Positions 42,671 through 51,382 of a DNA stretch of 64,000 nt are shown here, piece by piece. The notes under the pieces are model-generated. The model worked only from the letters and a program-made list of their open reading frames with translations. It had not been told where the DNA came from and did no database searches. How positions within the stretch are numbered: position 1 is the stretch's first letter; each line of letters begins with the position of its first letter. The stretch is from VXRD01 sp965232265 (GTDB taxonomy: Bacteria; Latescibacterota; UBA2968), in contig CBDDPH010000002.1 in NCBI GenBank assembly GCA_965232265.1, positions 4,216,001 to 4,280,000 on the forward strand, in the 5' to 3' direction. Position numbers and translations under genes: made by a program.

Positions 42671-44308
42671 ATGCTTCTGCCAACAAACGTCCATGCCCTT
42701 CAAGACGACCAACACCTGTACGCACGCAATCCGAGCGGCTGGACAGCCGGATTTCTATCTCTTTGCGCCACGCACTTCTCGCGTTTTAGGCTGTACTGCA
42801 TTTATCTGCGAAAAACGCTCAAATTACTCGCGTTTTTTTCTGCGTTCATCTGCGGATGGTTTTCCGCGCACGCTCAACCCATTCCCCAAAGCGGAACCCA
42901 CCTGATTCCACGCAATACCACACCCTATAGCCCCGCAACCAAAATATCCTCCGCCACGCCTTTTCGCGTTGGCGATGCGCTCACGCTACCAGCATACAGT
43001 TTTCAACTCGTTGGCGGCGGAAAATACCACACCACAACAACCTGTCGCTATGTGGGCGACCACTGTTACATTTTTGTGGAAGATGACATGTGGAACACCC
43101 CGCGCGTGACACAAACGGGCATTGAATCCCTCGCCCTTGCATTTGACAAATCCACCGCACGCCACCCCGACCGCGGCATTTACGAGACAGTCACCGACCT
43201 CTTTGGCGATCCCCCAGATGTGGATGCCGATCCCCGCATCCTCATCCTCGTGCTCGACGTACTCGACAGTCCAATCACCGGCATCACATTTATCGGTTAT
43301 ATCGATACCGACAACGAAGCCCCACCCGTCTCGCGCGAAATTATTTATATCGACGCCCGTCCCCTCGACATTGGCAGCAACCTCGCACGCGCCACACTCG
43401 CCCACGAATTTCAGCACCTGATCCACTGGAAAGCCGATCACGACGAAGCCAAATGGCTCGACGAAGGGTGCTCGGAATACGCCGAACTCGCCTGTGGATA
43501 CAAAGACACGACAGCAGCAGCGACCGAAAATTTTCTCTCGCTCGCGACCAATACAGACCTCACCCATTGGGAAAATCAGTTTTTCGATTTTGACCAAGCA
43601 TATCTCTACATGACGTACTTCGCACAGCGCTATGGCGACAGCGCACTCCGCAAACTCGTCGCAGACCCGGACAGCAGCATAGCGAGCATCGACAATGTCC
43701 TTCAATCGCTCAATGCGCCCGAACGATTTGACCACCTCTTTGGACAATGGGCCGCTGCCATGTACCTCGATAGCGAGGGCGACCTCGGCTATCGCGCCAT
43801 TGACCTGCCCCCGATAAAACGCGAAATCCTCACCATCCCGACCAATAACCTCACACGACGCGCCACGCGCTGGGGCATAGACTATCTCGATATGGGTGAA
43901 ACCCCCGGCCTCGCCATCGCTATTCAATCCACAGGTGACAACGACCTCCTCCTCACACTCATCGCCGAAGGGGATCAACCCTTTGCCGCACCGATCCCCA
44001 TTTCAGCCTCACAGCGCAAACGCATTCACACATCGGGCAATATTGCCAGGAGCCTCGCTATCACCTCCACATCTGGCACAACAATCGGTTATACCCTCTC
44101 CGTATCTGAACTCGCGTCCGGCCCCGCAACAGCAGACTTTGACGGCGACGGTGAAATCGGCTTCTCGGACTTCCTCGCCTTTGTCTCTGCCTTTGGCAAA
44201 ACCGCGGGCGACATTGGCTTCGATCCCACTTTTGACCTCGACGGCGACTTGCGCGTCACCTTCTCTGACTTTCTCATCTTTGTCCAGAACTTCGGCACAG
44301 ACTTTTAA
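42671..44308 (+). CDS. Secreted HEXXH metalloprotease with C-terminal dockerin-like module
   Basis: From the ATG at 42671 the protein has 545 residues. The catalytic region is ATLAHEFQHLIHWKADHDEAK with His245, Glu246 and His249 and a third ligand at about Glu265 (WLDEGCSEY), as in M30-like/gluzincin secreted proteases. The last 58 residues are two dockerin-like loops, DFDGDGEIGFSDFLAF and FDLDGDLRVTFSDFLIF. The signal peptide is odd: its core (LLAFFSAFICGWFSAHAQ) begins about 50 codons into the frame and is encoded by a dispersed short repeat, so the true start may lie closer to it or the N-terminus was altered. The frame stays open upstream to 42446 but overlaps the previous gene. Confidence 0.75.
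   Translation: MLLPTNVHALQDDQHLYARNPSGWTAGFLSLCATHFSRFRLYCIYLRKTLKLLAFFSAFICGWFSAHAQPIPQSGTHLIPRNTTPYSPATKISSATPFRVGDALTLPAYSFQLVGGGKYHTTTTCRYVGDHCYIFVEDDMWNTPRVTQTGIESLALAFDKSTARHPDRGIYETVTDLFGDPPDVDADPRILILVLDVLDSPITGITFIGYIDTDNEAPPVSREIIYIDARPLDIGSNLARATLAHEFQHLIHWKADHDEAKWLDEGCSEYAELACGYKDTTAAATENFLSLATNTDLTHWENQFFDFDQAYLYMTYFAQRYGDSALRKLVADPDSSIASIDNVLQSLNAPERFDHLFGQWAAAMYLDSEGDLGYRAIDLPPIKREILTIPTNNLTRRATRWGIDYLDMGETPGLAIAIQSTGDNDLLLTLIAEGDQPFAAPIPISASQRKRIHTSGNIARSLAITSTSGTTIGYTLSVSELASGPATADFDGDGEIGFSDFLAFVSAFGKTAGDIGFDPTFDLDGDLRVTFSDFLIFVQNFGTDF
42796..42858. repeat. Dispersed CTGCGTTCATCTGCGGATG repeat inside the protease signal-peptide codons
   Basis: GCATTTATCTGCG...CGCGTTTTTTTCTGCGTTCATCTGCGGATGG is built of the same words as the intergenic repeat at 26361-26380 (20-mer at 42839-42858 with one mismatch). 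It encodes the hydrophobic core of the signal peptide. Confidence 0.65.
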
Positions 44309-44330
44309 CCAAAAAACGAAAGGGACTCCC

Positions 44331-45923
44331 ATGCCAATCACCACCCTTATTCACTCAGGCAGAATCATCGACGGCACTGGCAACCCCTATTTCTACGGCG
44401 ACGTCGCGCTTGAAAATGGCAAAATATCCGCCATCGAACCGCCGGGGTCCATCCCCCGCGACGGCATAGACGAAATCGTGGATGCATCCGGTCACATCGT
44501 CTGTCCCGGCTTCATCGACATACAGAGCCACTCCATCGTCCCACTCATGCGCGATGGGCGATGCCTCTCCAAAATCACCCAGGGCATCACCACCGAAATC
44601 ATGGGCGAAGCGTGGACGCCAGCACCTATCGGTGGCTCCAACACCCTCTCGCGATCTCTACCCAAAAACTGGCGGGAACGCGCGCGGAACTGGCACCGAT
44701 TCGGCAACTGGCTCGACGCCATGATCGAAGCAGGCGTCTCGCCCAACGTCGGCTCCTTCCTCGGCGCGGGCACCCTGCGCGCACACGCAATGGGCATGCG
44801 GATGGGCGAGCCAACCCCCTACGAAATGAAAACCATGCACCGCGTCATGGCCGAATCCATGGAAGACGGCGCCTTCGGTGCTTCCTATGCCCTCATCTAT
44901 CCACCGGATACATATACCAGCACGGATGAAATCGTCGAAATCTGCAAGACAGTGGCGAAATTCGGCGGCATCTACATCACCCATATCCGGTCGGAAGCCG
45001 ACAAACTTCTCGAAGCCCTGGACGAAGCCATCGAAATCGGACAGCGCGCCAACCTCCCGGTCGAAATCTATCACCTCAAAGCCGTTCCCGAGCGCAACTA
45101 CCCCAAGATGCACCAGGTCATTGAGCGCGTAAATCAGGTACGCGCCGAAGGCCTCGACATCACCGCCGATATGTATCCCTATCCCGCCAGCGGCACCGGC
45201 CTATCTACAGTCCTGCCCACCTGGGTAGCCGCAGACGGCAAATTCTTCGACAACCTCCGCGACCCCGACATCCGCGCGAAAATCGTCTCCGAAGTCAGAA
45301 ACCGCCAAGGCGAGATACCCCGTCGCCCCGACCGAATCGCTCCAGTCGGATTCAAAAAACCCGAAAATCAACAGTACATCGGCAAGCGCCTTTCCGAAAT
45401 TGCCGAGATGCGCGACCAGGACTGGATAGAAGCCACCATCGACCTCCTGCTCTCGGAGAACCAGCGCATCTTTACCATCTACCACACCATATCCGAAGAC
45501 AATGTCCGTCTCCAACTCCAGCTCCCCTGGATCAAAGTCTCCACAGACGCGGGCGGCGTCGATCCAGAATGGGCGGCTGCTGAAGGACCCCTCCACCCCC
45601 GGTCGTACGGCACCTACCCCCGCGTCCTGGGCCGCTATGTCCGAGACGAAAAACTCATGCCACTCGAAGAAGCCATCCGCAAAATGACCTCCTCAGTCGC
45701 CAATCGCCTTTCGCTGTGGGATCGCGGCCGTCTCCAGCCCAACTGCTGGGCCGACGTCGTCGTCTTTGACCCCGACACCGTCGCCGACCGCTCGACATTC
45801 GACGACTCCCACCAACTCTCTATCGGCATCCGCGACGTCTTCGTCAACGGCAGCCGCGTCCTCGAAAATGGCGAACACACAGGCGCAACCCCTGGAATGT
45901 TCGTCAAAGGCCCGGGTGCATAA
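44331..45923 (+). CDS. D-aminoacylase / N-acyl-D-amino-acid deacylase-like amidohydrolase
   Basis: A 530-residue cytoplasmic amidohydrolase; LIHSGRIIDGTGNPYFYGDV and the C-terminal VVVFDPDTVADRSTFDD are those of the D-aminoacylase (DAN) branch. Metal and active-site text is altered: FIDIQSHS instead of the usual FIDVHTHD, and no Cys after the GITTEIMGE segment where D-aminoacylases have NCG; THIRSEADKLLEALDEAI and EIYHLKAV are present, as is KVSTDAGG. It probably hydrolyses an N-acylated or cyclic amide. The ATG at 44331 follows GAAAGGGA; it is the last plus-strand gene of the block and overlaps the ankyrin gene tail to tail by 20 bases. Confidence 0.8.
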   Translation: MPITTLIHSGRIIDGTGNPYFYGDVALENGKISAIEPPGSIPRDGIDEIVDASGHIVCPGFIDIQSHSIVPLMRDGRCLSKITQGITTEIMGEAWTPAPIGGSNTLSRSLPKNWRERARNWHRFGNWLDAMIEAGVSPNVGSFLGAGTLRAHAMGMRMGEPTPYEMKTMHRVMAESMEDGAFGASYALIYPPDTYTSTDEIVEICKTVAKFGGIYITHIRSEADKLLEALDEAIEIGQRANLPVEIYHLKAVPERNYPKMHQVIERVNQVRAEGLDITADMYPYPASGTGLSTVLPTWVAADGKFFDNLRDPDIRAKIVSEVRNRQGEIPRRPDRIAPVGFKKPENQQYIGKRLSEIAEMRDQDWIEATIDLLLSENQRIFTIYHTISEDNVRLQLQLPWIKVSTDAGGVDPEWAAAEGPLHPRSYGTYPRVLGRYVRDEKLMPLEEAIRKMTSSVANRLSLWDRGRLQPNCWADVVVFDPDTVADRSTFDDSHQLSIGIRDVFVNGSRVLENGEHTGATPGMFVKGPGA

Positions 45924-46839
45924 GCGAAATCACACCGCGCTTGCGAAGCACATCATCCACCTCATCATCGCCCGTTGTTTTGCCAGCGAAGTTGAACTCC
46001 GACCCCGCATTGAGCAACAACGCAATCACCCCGGCGTAATCGGCATCTGGCGCAGGATGATTCGCCAGAAAATACATCGTTGAACCAAGTGCTGTACCGC
46101 CAAAGTCATTTTTCAGCGCAACAGAAGCTCCGCATCCCAGAAGCATCTCCACCGTATCTCTCCGACCGCGTTGTGATGCCAGCATCAACCCCGTATTATT
46201 TGCCCCGTCCCTTGCGTCTATATCCACGCCGCATTTGAGAAGACACTCTACCACCTCAGCGTGCCCATACTTGCAAGCAGACCAGAACGCCTTTTCCAAC
46301 TCCCCGCTGGACACACCTCCCTCATCAATGAATCTCTCGACCAATTCAAGCTCCCCCAAACCTGCGGCGATTTCGACATTCACGATCTTTGCACCGCATT
46401 TGAGAAGAGCCTGAACCGACTCGGGATACTCAGAACTAAGCGCGAGCCTCAGTGGTTCACCATCTCCCTTTAACCCATCTACCCTCGCTCCCGCATTGAC
46501 GAACACACTCACGAGCGCAGCGGCCACACCCGCTTTATGTGGGTGAAAGCTGCTCACCAGCGAAACAAGAGGCGTGGTACCCGATCCTCCATCCAGAAAC
46601 GTAGCATCTATCTCAGCCCCGGCCTCAATGAGCACATTTGCGACATCGACTGCGTTGACCGGCGTCCTCTGCCGCTCATCTTCCACGCCATTTGCCGCCA
46701 CATAGTGGATCAACATCGCCAGATGCGCTCTGGATGATCGCATGCGAATCAAATCGGGTTCCTTCTCAAGCAGCGATTTAAGCACCTCCGTATCACCGGA
46801 AATCACGGCATCAACTGCTTTCTCAAATTTCTTAGCCAT
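45904..46839 (-). CDS. Ankyrin-repeat protein
   Basis: 311 residues of about eight ankyrin-type units, with clear ones at AAGLGELELVERFIDEGG, WSACKYGHAEVVECLLKCGVDIDAR and ASQRGRRDTVEMLLGCGASV. No signal peptide. Such scaffolds bind other proteins; the partner is not known. It begins three bases after the LolD-type ATPase gene and is the last gene of the long minus-strand lipid operon; its end overlaps the convergent amidohydrolase gene. Confidence 0.8.
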   Translation of the reverse strand: MAKKFEKAVDAVISGDTEVLKSLLEKEPDLIRMRSSRAHLAMLIHYVAANGVEDERQRTPVNAVDVANVLIEAGAEIDATFLDGGSGTTPLVSLVSSFHPHKAGVAAALVSVFVNAGARVDGLKGDGEPLRLALSSEYPESVQALLKCGAKIVNVEIAAGLGELELVERFIDEGGVSSGELEKAFWSACKYGHAEVVECLLKCGVDIDARDGANNTGLMLASQRGRRDTVEMLLGCGASVALKNDFGGTALGSTMYFLANHPAPDADYAGVIALLLNAGSEFNFAGKTTGDDEVDDVLRKRGVISLMHPGL

Positions 46840-46842
46840 CTT

Positions 46843-47517
46843 TCAAACCCCCTCATCCTTCACCACTTCCCCATCGAGCAGGTGCACAATGCGTTTGCTA
46901 TAGCCCGCCCACTTTTCCGAATGCGTCACCTGCACAATCGTCGTCCCCTCCCCGTGTAATTTCGTGAACAAATTCATCACCTGTTCGCCCTGCGTCGAAT
47001 TTAAGTTTCCCGTGGGTTCATCAGCCAGAATCACACGCGGTTTAATCACCACCGCACGCGCAACACCCACGCGCTGCTGTTCACCGCCAGACAACTGGTG
47101 AGGAAACAAATCCTTCTTCTCCACCAGATCAAACTCATCCAGCATCGCATTCACCATCTCCTCGCGTTCATCCCCCTTCACCTTCTTGTACAACAAAGGC
47201 GTCTCAATATTTCCGTACACCGTCAACTCATCAATCAAATGATAGCTCTGAAACACAAAACCGATATTGTTCTTATGACAATCTGACCGCTCGCGCTCGC
47301 GCATCTTATGCACGGCATCGCCCTCAAACAAATATTCTCCTCTATTCGACGAATCCAGCATACCCATAATATGCAACAACGTAGATTTGCCCGAACCGGA
47401 AGGTCCCATAATGGACAGAAACTCCCCAGACGCAACCTCCAGATCAATCCCCTGCAACACAACCGTCCGAATAAAACGCGACGAATACCACTTTTGAATA
47501 TCCGACATCTCAATCAT
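46843..47517 (-). CDS. ABC transporter ATP-binding protein, LolD type (no permease next to it)
   Basis: A 224-residue ATPase with Walker A IMGPSGSGKST, Q-loop GFVFQSYHLIDELTV, signature LSGGEQQRVGVARA and Walker B VILADEPTGNL. The start at 47517 has GAGGAGG ahead. No permease gene adjoins it; it could serve the FtsX-like permease at 28225 or one elsewhere. It lies 15 bases after the diacylglycerol kinase-like gene. Confidence 0.85.
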   Translation of the reverse strand: MIEMSDIQKWYSSRFIRTVVLQGIDLEVASGEFLSIMGPSGSGKSTLLHIMGMLDSSNRGEYLFEGDAVHKMRERERSDCHKNNIGFVFQSYHLIDELTVYGNIETPLLYKKVKGDEREEMVNAMLDEFDLVEKKDLFPHQLSGGEQQRVGVARAVVIKPRVILADEPTGNLNSTQGEQVMNLFTKLHGEGTTIVQVTHSEKWAGYSKRIVHLLDGEVVKDEGV

Positions 47518-47532
47518 CTCGAACCTCCTCAA

Positions 47533-48429
47533 CTATACCTTCACCTTCAACGCCCCCGGAACAACCTCAATCATTGCGGGAACCTCACACATCGGTTCTC
47601 CATCCGCAAAAATCCACAAAGGATCATCGGACGCAATCTGCAAAGTTCTCGTCTGCACAACGCGCACAGCAGAATGACCGATATGTGCACCGGAATACGC
47701 GCTCAAAAACATCCGCAAAACCGTCCAGCGCGAAACATCTGCCACAATGCACACATCCAGCACCCCATCATCAACCATGGCATCGGGTGCAATTTTGACC
47801 CCACTCCCATAAAAAGGCGCGTTTGCCGTTGCAGCCAGCAAAACACGCCCTTCAAAAACGCCAAAATCTCCTTGCAAACGCACAAGAGAAGACCGATATC
47901 CGACCAGTGTTCGCAAAACTGTCAGCCCATAAGACACCGTTCCCCCCACCTCCAAAGCCCGCGTGAGAAAACCAGCCCCCTGATTCCGCATCCTTTGCGC
48001 CACCGCCGTATCGAACCCCAAACTCGCAACAGTCGCAAAAAATCGGCCCCCCACTTTCCCCAGATCAATCGCGCGATCCACCCCATGCACCAGCGCATTG
48101 ACCACATCCTTCACATCTCTGGACAACCCCAATGCCCGCGCCAGATCATTCCCGCGACCACAGGGCACAATCCCCAAAACCGCGTCTGAATTTGCGAGAC
48201 CATTGACCACCTCATGCACTGTCCCATCCCCCCCACACGCAGCAATCTGTCGCGCCCCCCGAGCCAATGCTTCTCGCGCCAACCGCTCGCAATCGCCCGG
48301 CGCCCCCGACACCATCAAATAGGCATTTACACCGCGCTCGTGCAACAAATCCGCAACCCGCTCACCTATATGCCTCGCACGGCCACGTCCCGAAACGGGA
48401 TTTGCAATAATTGTCCAGTGATTTGACAT
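47533..48429 (-). CDS. Diacylglycerol kinase / lipid kinase (YegS/DgkB family)
   Basis: A 298-residue DAGK-catalytic domain protein. IIANPVSGRGRA, the GGDGT nucleotide motif in IAACGGDGTVHEVVNGL, GIVPCGRGNDLARALGL and IDLGKVGGRFF are the family signatures. It would phosphorylate diacylglycerol, alkylacylglycerol or a related lipid. Start at the second Met (48429) is preferred. Its place after the ether-lipid genes fits a lipid role. A 12-bp tandem repeat array fills the spacer upstream. Confidence 0.85.
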   Translation of the reverse strand: MSNHWTIIANPVSGRGRARHIGERVADLLHERGVNAYLMVSGAPGDCERLAREALARGARQIAACGGDGTVHEVVNGLANSDAVLGIVPCGRGNDLARALGLSRDVKDVVNALVHGVDRAIDLGKVGGRFFATVASLGFDTAVAQRMRNQGAGFLTRALEVGGTVSYGLTVLRTLVGYRSSLVRLQGDFGVFEGRVLLAATANAPFYGSGVKIAPDAMVDDGVLDVCIVADVSRWTVLRMFLSAYSGAHIGHSAVRVVQTRTLQIASDDPLWIFADGEPMCEVPAMIEVVPGALKVKV

Positions 48430-48516
48430 GAAGCTCATCGCCCAAAAAGAAAACTCACCTCATGATGAGATGAGTAAGATCGAACCCGATACAGGCAGGA
48501 ACGATTCTATCGAGCT

Positions 48517-48576
48517 TAGGGGGTGACTTAGATGGTAACTTAGATGGTAACTTGGATGGTAACTTGGATGGTCATT
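48517..48576. repeat. Five 12-bp tandem units (TAGATGGTAACT)
   Basis: Units: TAGGGGGTGACT, TAGATGGTAACT, TAGATGGTAACT, TGGATGGTAACT, TGGATGGTCATT, at 48517-48576, with identical centres and divergent ends. It lies in the 220-base spacer between the GH3 and lipid kinase genes. Nothing else was seen in that spacer except CTCATGATGAGATGAG near 48463. Confidence 0.85.
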
Positions 48577-48649
48577 GCCAACCGAGCATCCGCCTCAGAT
48601 CGCACTTCTGGGTTTGGACGCAAGGTCAGAAGACGTCACATTCTCTCCG

Positions 48650-49705
48650 TTAAATCCCGAACCTCTGCTTCAATTTTTGAATCCGATTAAAAGACTCGCA
48701 AATGCGACCTTCTTCGACAACGCCATCTGTTACCGCCCGTACAATGGCATTTTTGACATCGTACACCTGCTCAATATTGTATTCCCCAATCTGGTTGGCG
48801 AGCAAAATCATATCGACACCTGCTTTTACAGCCTCAACAACCGCCTCTGTCAACCCATACGCCTCGACAATCGCCCCCATCTGCATATCATCGGAAATAA
48901 CGACCCCATCAAAACCCATCTCATTCCTCAGCATCTTCGTCATAATATCACGCGACAAAGTCGCTGGTCTTCCACTCTTGTCGAGCTTCCGATTCACAAT
49001 ATGCGCGGTAAGAATCGGATCATCATAGCCTCTCTGGATGAACCTTTGATACGGCAAAAGCTCTTTCGCACATCGGTATGTCCCCGTAACATCGGTAACG
49101 CCCAAATGCGTATCACCCGCCGCGCTTCCGTGTCCGGGAAAGTGTTTCAGCGTCGGTATCACCTGCTGTTCTCGATGCGCCTTAACAAACGCATGGGCAT
49201 GCGCCACCACAGTCCTCGGAACACCGCTAAACGACCGTTCTATCGCGCCAATAGCCGGGCTTTTGGGATCTATATTCACATCGACAACCGGCGCAAAATT
49301 CCAGTTAATACCCACCTCTTTCAACTCGCGTGCCAGCGCGTCTGCCACTCTTTTTGTTTCATCTGGAGACTTCCTGCCGAGTCCTTGGGCAGACGGCACA
49401 GAGACAGTAAAACCATACACCTCTTTCAGTCGATTGACATACCCACCCTCTACGTCAACCGCAATAAAATAAGGCGCTATATCCTGGAGTGCTGAGGTCA
49501 AAGCGCGAAGTTGCTGCGGAGACGTAATATTCCGCACCACCTCACCTTTACTCGGCAAATCATAATCAAAAAGCACAACCCCACCGGGTTGAATATCCCG
49601 CAGTAGCGCAGCAATATCCCCATATAGAACATCGCCGCGAAAACCGATCATCAGCATCTGCCCCACAGCTTCTTCTACGGAAGTTCCAAGATCACCAGGC
49701 GTCAC
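48650..49705 (-). CDS. nagZ: Glycoside hydrolase family 3, NagZ-like beta-N-acetylglucosaminidase
   Basis: NagZ-type GH3 enzymes cut N-acetylglucosamine from muropeptides in the cytoplasm. FIAVDVEGGYVNRLK, the KHFPGHGSAAGDTHLG motif with the His/Asp catalytic pair, LTAHIV and FDGVVISDDMQMGAI (nucleophile Asp) are all present. The start is a GTG at 49705 overlapping the SDR stop (GTGA), giving 351 residues with no signal peptide. Its tie to the ether-lipid genes may only be through the operon. Confidence 0.85.
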   Translation of the reverse strand: MTPGDLGTSVEEAVGQMLMIGFRGDVLYGDIAALLRDIQPGGVVLFDYDLPSKGEVVRNITSPQQLRALTSALQDIAPYFIAVDVEGGYVNRLKEVYGFTVSVPSAQGLGRKSPDETKRVADALARELKEVGINWNFAPVVDVNIDPKSPAIGAIERSFSGVPRTVVAHAHAFVKAHREQQVIPTLKHFPGHGSAAGDTHLGVTDVTGTYRCAKELLPYQRFIQRGYDDPILTAHIVNRKLDKSGRPATLSRDIMTKMLRNEMGFDGVVISDDMQMGAIVEAYGLTEAVVEAVKAGVDMILLANQIGEYNIEQVYDVKNAIVRAVTDGVVEEGRICESFNRIQKLKQRFGI

Positions 49706-50526
49706 GCCATATCCCCCAAACCCTGATCCTTCATCTTCCGCTTCACCAGCCACTCGACAATTTTGGGATGAATCAATTGCAGATAGGGCAATGCGCGGTG
49801 GTACCAGGGAAGCACCAATTCGCGCTTCTGTTTTCGCATCGCTTTCAAAATTGCCACACAACAATATTCAAGAGAAAGTGCCTCCTTGTTGTGCCGCTGT
49901 GAGGAATCGCCCAGCGCTTCACCATCTTTGCCAAAAGCGCGCCGCCTCAAATTCGTCCCCCGAAGCCAATGCGGCAAAACCGTCAACACATGAACATCTC
50001 CAACTTCCAAACGCAGCGCGTTTAAAAAACCCAGCACCGCATGCTTTGACGCGCCATATCCCGTGTGCAAAGGCACGCCAAATTTGCCCTGCAAAGAAGC
50101 AATAGCCACAATCATACCCTTTGAAACTTTCAAATGTGGCAATGCCGCATGCACGCAATAGACCAGACCGAGATAATTGGTCTCCATCAGCTTGCGAAAC
50201 ACCCCCAAATCCTCCACCTCGTCAAACCGCGCCCACATACTAATCCCCGCATTGGCAATTAAATAATCGATACGGCCATAAACTGCAATCGTCGCCGCAA
50301 TCAATTGTCCGCAATCTTCGACCTGTGTCACATCCCCCACCACGGTCACCACCTGCGCGCCCAACCGCCGACACTGCTCAGCTGTCTCGCGCAGCTTTTC
50401 CTCTCGCCGAGCAAATAATGTTAGGTGTGCGCCCTGCTTCGCAAGTTCCAGAGCCAACGTCGCCCCAAGCCCCGAAGACGCGCCCGTAATAATCGCTACT
50501 TTATCCCCAAACATCGTGCCATTCAA
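49702..50526 (-). CDS. SDR oxidoreductase, DHRS7/PexRAP-like (candidate acyl/alkyl-DHAP reductase)
   Basis: A 274-residue classical short-chain dehydrogenase: VAIITGASSGLGATLALELA, NAGISMWARFDE, VAIASLQGKFGVPLHTGYGASKHAV with the Ser/Tyr/Lys site, and a C-terminal tail YHRALPYLQLIHPKIVEWLVK like the DHRS7 group. In animals the DHRS7B protein reduces 1-alkyl-DHAP to 1-alkyl-glycerol-3-phosphate. That function is inferred here only from resemblance and from its place in one operon with the acyl-CoA reductase, acyltransferase and alkyl-DHAP synthase genes. It overlaps nagZ by four bases. Confidence 0.7.
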   Translation of the reverse strand: MNGTMFGDKVAIITGASSGLGATLALELAKQGAHLTLFARREEKLRETAEQCRRLGAQVVTVVGDVTQVEDCGQLIAATIAVYGRIDYLIANAGISMWARFDEVEDLGVFRKLMETNYLGLVYCVHAALPHLKVSKGMIVAIASLQGKFGVPLHTGYGASKHAVLGFLNALRLEVGDVHVLTVLPHWLRGTNLRRRAFGKDGEALGDSSQRHNKEALSLEYCCVAILKAMRKQKRELVLPWYHRALPYLQLIHPKIVEWLVKRKMKDQGLGDMA

Positions 50527-50528
50527 AA

Positions 50529-50822
50529 TCAGTTGGTCCTTTCCATTCTTTCAAGTGCCCGCTCAAAGCTGACGAGGCGGCGGATGAGACTGTTGTAGCG
50601 AGAATGTGTGTCTCTGGGATATGTGGCACCAAGGGCCTTGTAGAGCGCGAGTTCGGGTTGGTCTGGCAACCCCGTTTGAGGCACCTCCAAACCAGCCGCA
50701 CGCAGGCGTGTCGCACCAATGGCGACAAGCAAGGCTTCGATCGTCATCTCACCGCGCTGCAACGCTTCAATGCCCGACATCACGAGATCTGAACCGGGCA
50801 GATTTTCTGGCACCTTGGTCAC
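50529..50822 (-). CDS. Small helical partner of the nucleotidyltransferase
   Basis: 97 residues, charged and helical (MSGIEALQRGEMTIEALLVAIGA, LRRLVSFERALERME-type end). It overlaps the nucleotidyltransferase stop by four bases (ATGA) and precedes the SDR by two, so it is co-translated. The pair layout (substrate-binding small protein and NTase) resembles HEPN/MNT-like or AbiE-like two-gene units, but no HEPN motif was found. Function unknown. Confidence 0.55.
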   Translation of the reverse strand: MTKVPENLPGSDLVMSGIEALQRGEMTIEALLVAIGATRLRAAGLEVPQTGLPDQPELALYKALGATYPRDTHSRYNSLIRRLVSFERALERMERTN

Positions 50823-51382
50823 AACTCCTCCATCGCGTTCACCGCATTCCGTACCTTCTCACTGAAGTACACGGCATCAATCGCGGGATAACGCATCAAA
50901 GCCGGCTCAATCGCGTCAAAGAGCGCGATCAGGCGCATCGGCTCAATCAATTGTTCCCGATGCATTGCCTCGACATCACGCAGGTCCTGTTCATGCCCCC
51001 GCTCAATCTTCGCGAGTGCCTGCGCGTAGAAGTCGTAATGAAAAAAATCGACCGCCCCGTACCGAACGATGAACGCGCTGCGCTCGCGCCAGTGGGGAAG
51101 GGGAGGAATAAAATCATCGGGAGCCGCCAACTCGACATTTATATTTAAGCTATTCTTAGCGCGAGCAATAGCATCGAAGACACCGAGGGGTTCCGGATCG
51201 AGCTTGAGATCGACATCTACAGTGGTCGCGCGCCACCCCACCAGCACCGCCGAACTCCCCCCAACGAGATAAATTCGGCCCTCGCCTCGTGCCTCTGCAC
51301 CGAGACGCTTCATGAGTTCCTCCACCTTCAAGGCATCGGTCGTTTCTCGCATAGTATTGGCGTTCCTCTCACTGTCACTCAA
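50819..51382 (-). CDS. Nucleotidyltransferase-fold protein (DUF6036/AbiEii-like)
   Basis: 187 residues. IYLVGGSSAVLVGWRATTVDVDLKL is a polymerase-beta type nucleotidyltransferase motif (GGS followed by DxD), as in DUF6036 and AbiEii-like antitoxin/toxin families. The TTG at 51382 overlaps the alkyl-DHAP synthase stop (TTGA); an ATG at 51352 is the alternative start. It sits in the middle of the ether-lipid operon with its small partner gene. Confidence 0.65.
   Translation of the reverse strand: MSDSERNANTMRETTDALKVEELMKRLGAEARGEGRIYLVGGSSAVLVGWRATTVDVDLKLDPEPLGVFDAIARAKNSLNINVELAAPDDFIPPLPHWRERSAFIVRYGAVDFFHYDFYAQALAKIERGHEQDLRDVEAMHREQLIEPMRLIALFDAIEPALMRYPAIDAVYFSEKVRNAVNAMEEL

Noticed and set aside
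43896..44330. N-terminal extension of the amidohydrolase frame
   Set aside because: It overlaps the dockerin-coding end of the protease gene out of frame; the ATG at 44331 has a good ribosome site and the family's normal N-terminus.
48529..48660. Plus-strand ORF starting in the 12-bp repeats (MVTWMVTW...)
   Set aside because: Start codons come from the repeat units themselves, the rest is antisense to the GH3 gene end, and no ribosome site is seen.
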